Source: an uncultured cyanobacterium (GTDB taxonomy: Bacteria; Cyanobacteriota; Vampirovibrionia; Gastranaerophilales; Gastranaerophilaceae). Taken from it: a stretch of 8,656 nt of DNA. Below, piece after piece: positions 5,966-8,656 of this stretch (its first letter is position 1; every line of letters starts with the position of its first letter). The translations under genes were made by a program, and so were the position numbers. The notes below the pieces were generated by a model, which was given only the letters and a program-made list of their open reading frames with translations, did not search any database and was not told where the DNA came from. The stretch is from assembly GCA_945836835.1 (NCBI GenBank), contig CAMAML010000036.1:1-8656 (forward strand). The letters run 5' to 3'.

Positions 5966-6296
5966 GAGTTTTGGCGATTTCGTCAGTGCAATTCAGGGCG
6001 ACAAGGTAGGTTTTTAGAGTTTTTTCGGAGGCGGAATATATTTTTTTTAAAAGGGTTTCTTTGTCCTTGTTGGTTTGTGCGGCGACCTCAACTCCAAAAT
6101 ATTCAAGCGAAAGCCCGAGAACGATGCAAAGTCTGAAAAATGTGTCCAGCGAAGGGAAGTTCAACCCTCTTTCAATATTACTTATATGTTTTTCGCTGAT
6201 ACCGATTTTTTCGGCAAGCTGACCTTGCGAAAGGTTCGCCGCCACCCTCGCCTGCTTAAGTTTTATACCTATAAATTTTTTGTCCTCAAAAAGCAT
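5958..6296 (-). CDS. XRE-family helix-turn-helix transcriptional regulator
   Basis: This 112-residue protein has an N-terminal Cro/CI-type DNA-binding domain at about 9-66: IGIKLKQARVAANLSQGQLA, then EKIGISEKHISNIERG with the recognition helix around 34-44, and LNFPSLDTFFRLCIVLGLSL. The tail (about 70-112) is charged and probably helical, and may serve dimerisation; no ligand domain is recognisable. The ATG is preceded by AAAGGAGG, a very strong ribosome site. It stands alone between mtnA and the Cache remnant, with which it overlaps by 8 bases tail to tail. A 13-base palindrome and two 10-base direct repeats lie in its leader and could be its operator. Its targets cannot be told from the window. 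Confidence 0.9.
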   Translation of the reverse strand: MLFEDKKFIGIKLKQARVAANLSQGQLAEKIGISEKHISNIERGLNFPSLDTFFRLCIVLGLSLEYFGVEVAAQTNKDKETLLKKIYSASEKTLKTYLVALNCTDEIAKTLK

Positions 6297-6309
6297 TGTT
6301 ACTACCTCC

Positions 6310-6371
6310 TTTGATTATTCCTAAAATACAATACAGATAATAACTTATTAACCATATATATTTTGATTATT
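6310..6371. repeat. Direct repeats and palindrome upstream of the XRE regulator
   Basis: TTTGATTATT occurs at 6310-6319 and 6362-6371 in the same orientation, 52 bases apart, about five helical turns. Between them TAATAA-C-TTATTA (6338-6350) is a perfect palindrome with a one-base centre. They fill the interval between mtnA and the regulator and are candidates for autoregulatory binding. The AT-rich base composition makes chance matches more likely. No convincing promoter or terminator was found in 6297-6429. Confidence 0.35.
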
Positions 6372-6429
6372 TAAAAAGTTCATTATAAGTGTTGACAATA
6401 TTAAGGACAGATGTTTTTAAACGTTTTGG

Positions 6430-7488
6430 TTACATCCCAAACGCCTCGGCGATTGATTTTTTGTAATCAGGTTTCAAAATTCCGACTTCGGTGATAATCC
6501 CCGTAATAAGCTCGTGCGGGGTTACGTCAAACCCGGGATTTATAACGTTTACCCCGTCCGCACAGACAGGTTTCCCGTTAATGTGCGTAACTTCTTCCCG
6601 ACAGCGTTCTTCGATGACGATTTCATCCCCCGTTTGAAGAGATGTGTCAATGGTCGAAAGCGGTGCCGCAACATAAAACGGAACGTTGTGGTATTTTGCC
6701 GAAATCGCAACCGTGTAAGTCCCGATTTTATTTGCGGTGTCCCCGTTTGCGGTAATTCTGTCCGCCCCGACGACAACCATATCAATCATCCCTTTTTTCA
6801 TAAAATATGAACACATCCCGTCAGTGATAAGGGTTGTCGGGATACCGTCCATCGTAAGTTCTAACGTCGTAATCCTTGCCCCCTGCTGTCTCGGGCGTGT
6901 TTCGTCCGCAAAAACTTGTATGGTCTTATCTTTTGCAAAGGCTGACCGCACAACGCCTAATGCCGTGCCATATCCGACGGTCGCCAATGCCCCCGCATTA
7001 CAGTGGGTCAAAATCGTTGCACCCTTCGGGACGACTTCCGCCCCAAAGTCGCCGATTTTTTTGTTTATTTCTATGTCTTGGTTTTCAAGCCTAATCCCGT
7101 TCTCCCTTAATTCCTCAATAATTCCCGAAATATCTTTTGTGGAATTTTTTATGACCTCTTTTTGTTTTTCAACCGCCCACATCAAATTGACGGCAGTAGG
7201 GCGGGATGTTTTCATATAATCCGCCTTCTCAAGCAGTTTTGTGATAAATTCTTCTTTCGATAAATTTTCTTTTGCAAGTTCCATGGCGTACAAAACAATC
7301 CCGTGAGCACCTGCAATCCCGATAGCCGGCGCCCCTCGCACAATCATGTTCCGAATTGCCAAAAACATTTCGTCTCCGCTTTTTATGTCAACATACTTGT
7401 ATTCACTTGGAAACAAAGTCTGATCCACCATTCTTGAACAGTTGTCCGTCCACTGAATTGTTCTTATTTTTGATTGAAATTCCGTCAT
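6430..7488 (-). CDS. mtnA: S-methyl-5-thioribose-1-phosphate isomerase
   Basis: MtnA converts 5-methylthioribose-1-phosphate to methylthioribulose-1-phosphate in recycling of methylthioadenosine, the by-product of polyamine and other SAM-dependent synthesis. Family signatures are complete: RGAPAIGIAG (51-60), TSRPTAVNLMWA (94-105), LTHCNAG with catalytic C163, GYGTALGVVR (172-181), DETRPRQQGAR (195-205), GADRI with catalytic D243, NGDTANKIGTY (248-258) and NPGFDVTP near the end. The length of 352 residues is normal and these motifs separate it from the related eIF2B subunits. GGAG at 7495-7498, six bases before the ATG, directly follows the stop of the upstream membrane protein gene 11 bases away, so the two are probably co-transcribed. 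No mtnK, mtnB, mtnC, mtnD or MTA phosphorylase gene is in the window. Confidence 0.96.
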   Translation of the reverse strand: MTEFQSKIRTIQWTDNCSRMVDQTLFPSEYKYVDIKSGDEMFLAIRNMIVRGAPAIGIAGAHGIVLYAMELAKENLSKEEFITKLLEKADYMKTSRPTAVNLMWAVEKQKEVIKNSTKDISGIIEELRENGIRLENQDIEINKKIGDFGAEVVPKGATILTHCNAGALATVGYGTALGVVRSAFAKDKTIQVFADETRPRQQGARITTLELTMDGIPTTLITDGMCSYFMKKGMIDMVVVGADRITANGDTANKIGTYTVAISAKYHNVPFYVAAPLSTIDTSLQTGDEIVIEERCREEVTHINGKPVCADGVNVINPGFDVTPHELITGIITEVGILKPDYKKSIAEAFGM

Positions 7489-7499
7489 TATTTTCTCCG

Positions 7500-7949
7500 T
7501 TATTTGTTATTCATATTCTTGAAAACTTCCGCAAGATAATACGTCAAAAAACCACTGAAAGCGTTTATGCTTGCACTCAAAATCCCCATAAAAATCGAAA
7601 CCGTAACGATTACGAAAAGGTTTGCATTCGTGAGGGCAAGCGTTACTCCGTAGTTTACGTAGTGGTTAAACACTTTATACAAAATCATCACAATCGGCAT
7701 GTACACAACCGAAAACGCAAGATAGGAAACAAAACCGACAATCCCGCCCAAGACGGCACTTTCTGATATGTTGTCAATTTTTAGCACCCCGATGTTTAAC
7801 AGCACCCCGAGAACAATCGGAGCCGAAAAACACAGCAACGCCAAAAACGCCAATCCGCCTATATACGGTATCGGTGAAATCAACCCGATAACAAGTCCTA
7901 ATAGGGTACTCATTAAAAGGATAACCTTCAATAAAGACATGTTTTGCAT
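7500..7949 (-). CDS. Small integral membrane protein, function unknown
   Basis: I do not recognise this 149-residue protein. It is strongly hydrophobic with about four membrane segments (roughly 7-24, 30-52, 65-92 and 110-141), short loops, a GGLAFLALLCFSAPIVLGVL stretch with small residues, and a lysine/asparagine-rich C-terminus (KNMNNK). There are no obvious catalytic, metal-binding or transporter motifs. The start at 7949 leaves 20 bases after the dnaN stop; the ribosome site (GATGAG) is weak and a second ATG at 7940 has none, so translation may depend on coupling to dnaN. Its stop is 11 bases before mtnA. The position suggests an operon with both, but there is no functional link I can name. 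The glycine- and serine-rich helices suggest a small channel or a packing role, though this is only a guess. Confidence 0.75.
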   Translation of the reverse strand: MQNMSLLKVILLMSTLLGLVIGLISPIPYIGGLAFLALLCFSAPIVLGVLLNIGVLKIDNISESAVLGGIVGFVSYLAFSVVYMPIVMILYKVFNHYVNYGVTLALTNANLFVIVTVSIFMGILSASINAFSGFLTYYLAEVFKNMNNK

Positions 7950-7969
7950 AAAAGTTTAACTCATCTCTC

Positions 7970-8656
7970 TTATCTGATTTGAACAGGCATAATCAAGCAA
8001 ACAAAGTCCTCTTCGCAATTCGGTCTGAATACGGTTGCGGAAAGACTTGTGTTCATCCCGATTTTAACCTCTTCGCACTCAATATTTCTCAAAGCGTCTT
8101 GAACGTACTTGTGGTTAAACGCGATAACCATTTCTTCGCCCGCATAGTCGATAGAAAGTTCTTCTTCGGATTTACCCGAGTCGGAAGTATCGGCGGTCAA
8201 AAGCAGTTGGTTAGGTTTTAGGTCAAACTTAACGATACTGGTTTTGTTGTCGACCATAATCGCAACACGCTCAAGAGCCGAAAGCAGGTCGTTTTTGTTT
8301 ACGATAATGTTCTTCGGCGACTCCGGCGGAATAAGTTGTTCGTATTTAGGGTACTGCCCGTCGAGAAGCCTTGAAATAATGGTGATTTTTTCGGACTTGA
8401 TAACCATTTTTGTTTTTTCGGCATAAACCTGAACACTGTCTTCTTTGATGTATGCACTGACTTTGTTAAATTCGCTCATCGTTCTTGCGGGGATGATAAG
8501 CTGGCGAGGAGTCTCGTCCGTGTTGGTAATCTTTTCTCTGACACGTGCAAGTCTGTTTCCGTCAGTGGAGGCGATTTCAAGGGTTTCACCGTTTATGCTG
8601 CAAACGATACCCGACAAAAGGTTGCTTGACTCGTAGCTTGCAGCCGCAAACCCTGC
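7970..8656 (-). CDS. dnaN: DNA polymerase III beta sliding clamp, C-terminal part
   Basis: This is the C-terminal 228 residues of the beta clamp, the ring that tethers DNA polymerase III and other replication and repair proteins to DNA. The reading frame is open through the window edge, so the N-terminal domain and part of the second lie beyond 8656; the TTG at 8617 is internal, not a start. Visible landmarks are AGFAAASYESSNLLSGIVCS, then TDGNRLARV, LIIPARTMSEF, ISRLLDGQYPKYEQLIP (the linker region), and the C-terminal LIMPVQIR, equivalent to the MPMRL end of the E. coli protein that contributes to the partner-binding pocket. The family is normally about 370 residues. dnaA is not visible here, and the gene is followed instead by a membrane protein and mtnA. 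Confidence 0.95.
   Translation of the reverse strand, partial: AGFAAASYESSNLLSGIVCSINGETLEIASTDGNRLARVREKITNTDETPRQLIIPARTMSEFNKVSAYIKEDSVQVYAEKTKMVIKSEKITIISRLLDGQYPKYEQLIPPESPKNIIVNKNDLLSALERVAIMVDNKTSIVKFDLKPNQLLLTADTSDSGKSEEELSIDYAGEEMVIAFNHKYVQDALRNIECEEVKIGMNTSLSATVFRPNCEEDFVCLIMPVQIR

Noticed and set aside
6382..6420. Promoters near 6382-6420 (TATAAT on the minus strand, TTGACA at 6392-6397 on the plus strand)
   Set aside because: Neither box has a fitting partner at 16-18 bases, and the plus-strand one would fire into the end of mtnA.
6737..7219. A 160-codon plus-strand open frame inside mtnA
   Set aside because: It is antisense to fully conserved MtnA motifs, and its proline- and serine-rich translation is typical of a shadow frame.
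7356..7766. A plus-strand open frame spanning the mtnA start and the membrane protein gene
   Set aside because: It crosses a gene boundary on the other strand, with no ribosome site and a low-complexity translation.
7970..8617. A complete 215-codon gene starting at TTG 8617
   Set aside because: The frame stays open to the window edge and the upstream residues match the beta clamp, so this is an internal codon of a partial dnaN.
1..8656. CRISPR arrays, tRNA or rRNA genes, insertion sequences, attachment sites
   Set aside because: I saw no regularly spaced repeats, no tRNA-like cloverleaf sequence, no transposase or integrase motifs and no flanking duplications.

Overview
The window reads as a gene-dense, AT-leaning bacterial chromosome segment. 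Housekeeping genes (dnaN, glmU, mtnA, a queD relative) lie next to envelope-glycosylation genes, a small toxin-antitoxin locus and one decayed gene. An ArnT-like lipid-linked sugar transferase suggests an organism with a Gram-negative type envelope. No gene fixes the phylum: an uncultured low-GC lineage such as the non-photosynthetic relatives of Cyanobacteria is possible, but that is inference. Nothing here is a clear phage, plasmid, insertion sequence or CRISPR locus.

Layout. Bases 1-126 are a leader with a probable promoter and TTGTAA/TTACA repeats. Bases 127-2722 (+) hold a two-gene operon: a GT2 polyprenyl-phosphate sugar synthase and a GT83 (ArnT-like) membrane glycosyltransferase. The first probably charges the lipid carrier and the second transfers the sugar outside the cytoplasmic membrane. 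The operon ends at a hairpin terminator lying partly inside the 3' end of the convergent glmU (2755-4029, -). GlmU makes UDP-GlcNAc for peptidoglycan and lipid A, and its left-handed helix is clearly shortened.

Upstream of glmU is a ParD/ParE-type module (4089-4622, -). The antitoxin is intact, while the toxin is broken by a one-base deficit in an A8 tract. Its promoter is near consensus and sits in repeated TTGTTAT half-sites. Next comes a QueD/PTPS-like protein (4767-5333, -) with a C-terminal zinc ribbon but no cysteine at the usual catalytic position; it has a perfect-consensus promoter and a strong terminator. Bases 5417-5965 (+) are a remnant of a Cache sensor domain. A small XRE regulator follows (5958-6296, -).

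The right end is a minus-strand cluster in the order dnaN (partial, its N-terminal part lies outside), a small unknown membrane protein, then mtnA. The spacings of about 20 and 11 bases suggest one transcript. The observations most worth a second look are the frameshifted toxin, the cysteine-less zinc-ribbon QueD relative and the shortened GlmU. I found no convincing new multi-gene system.
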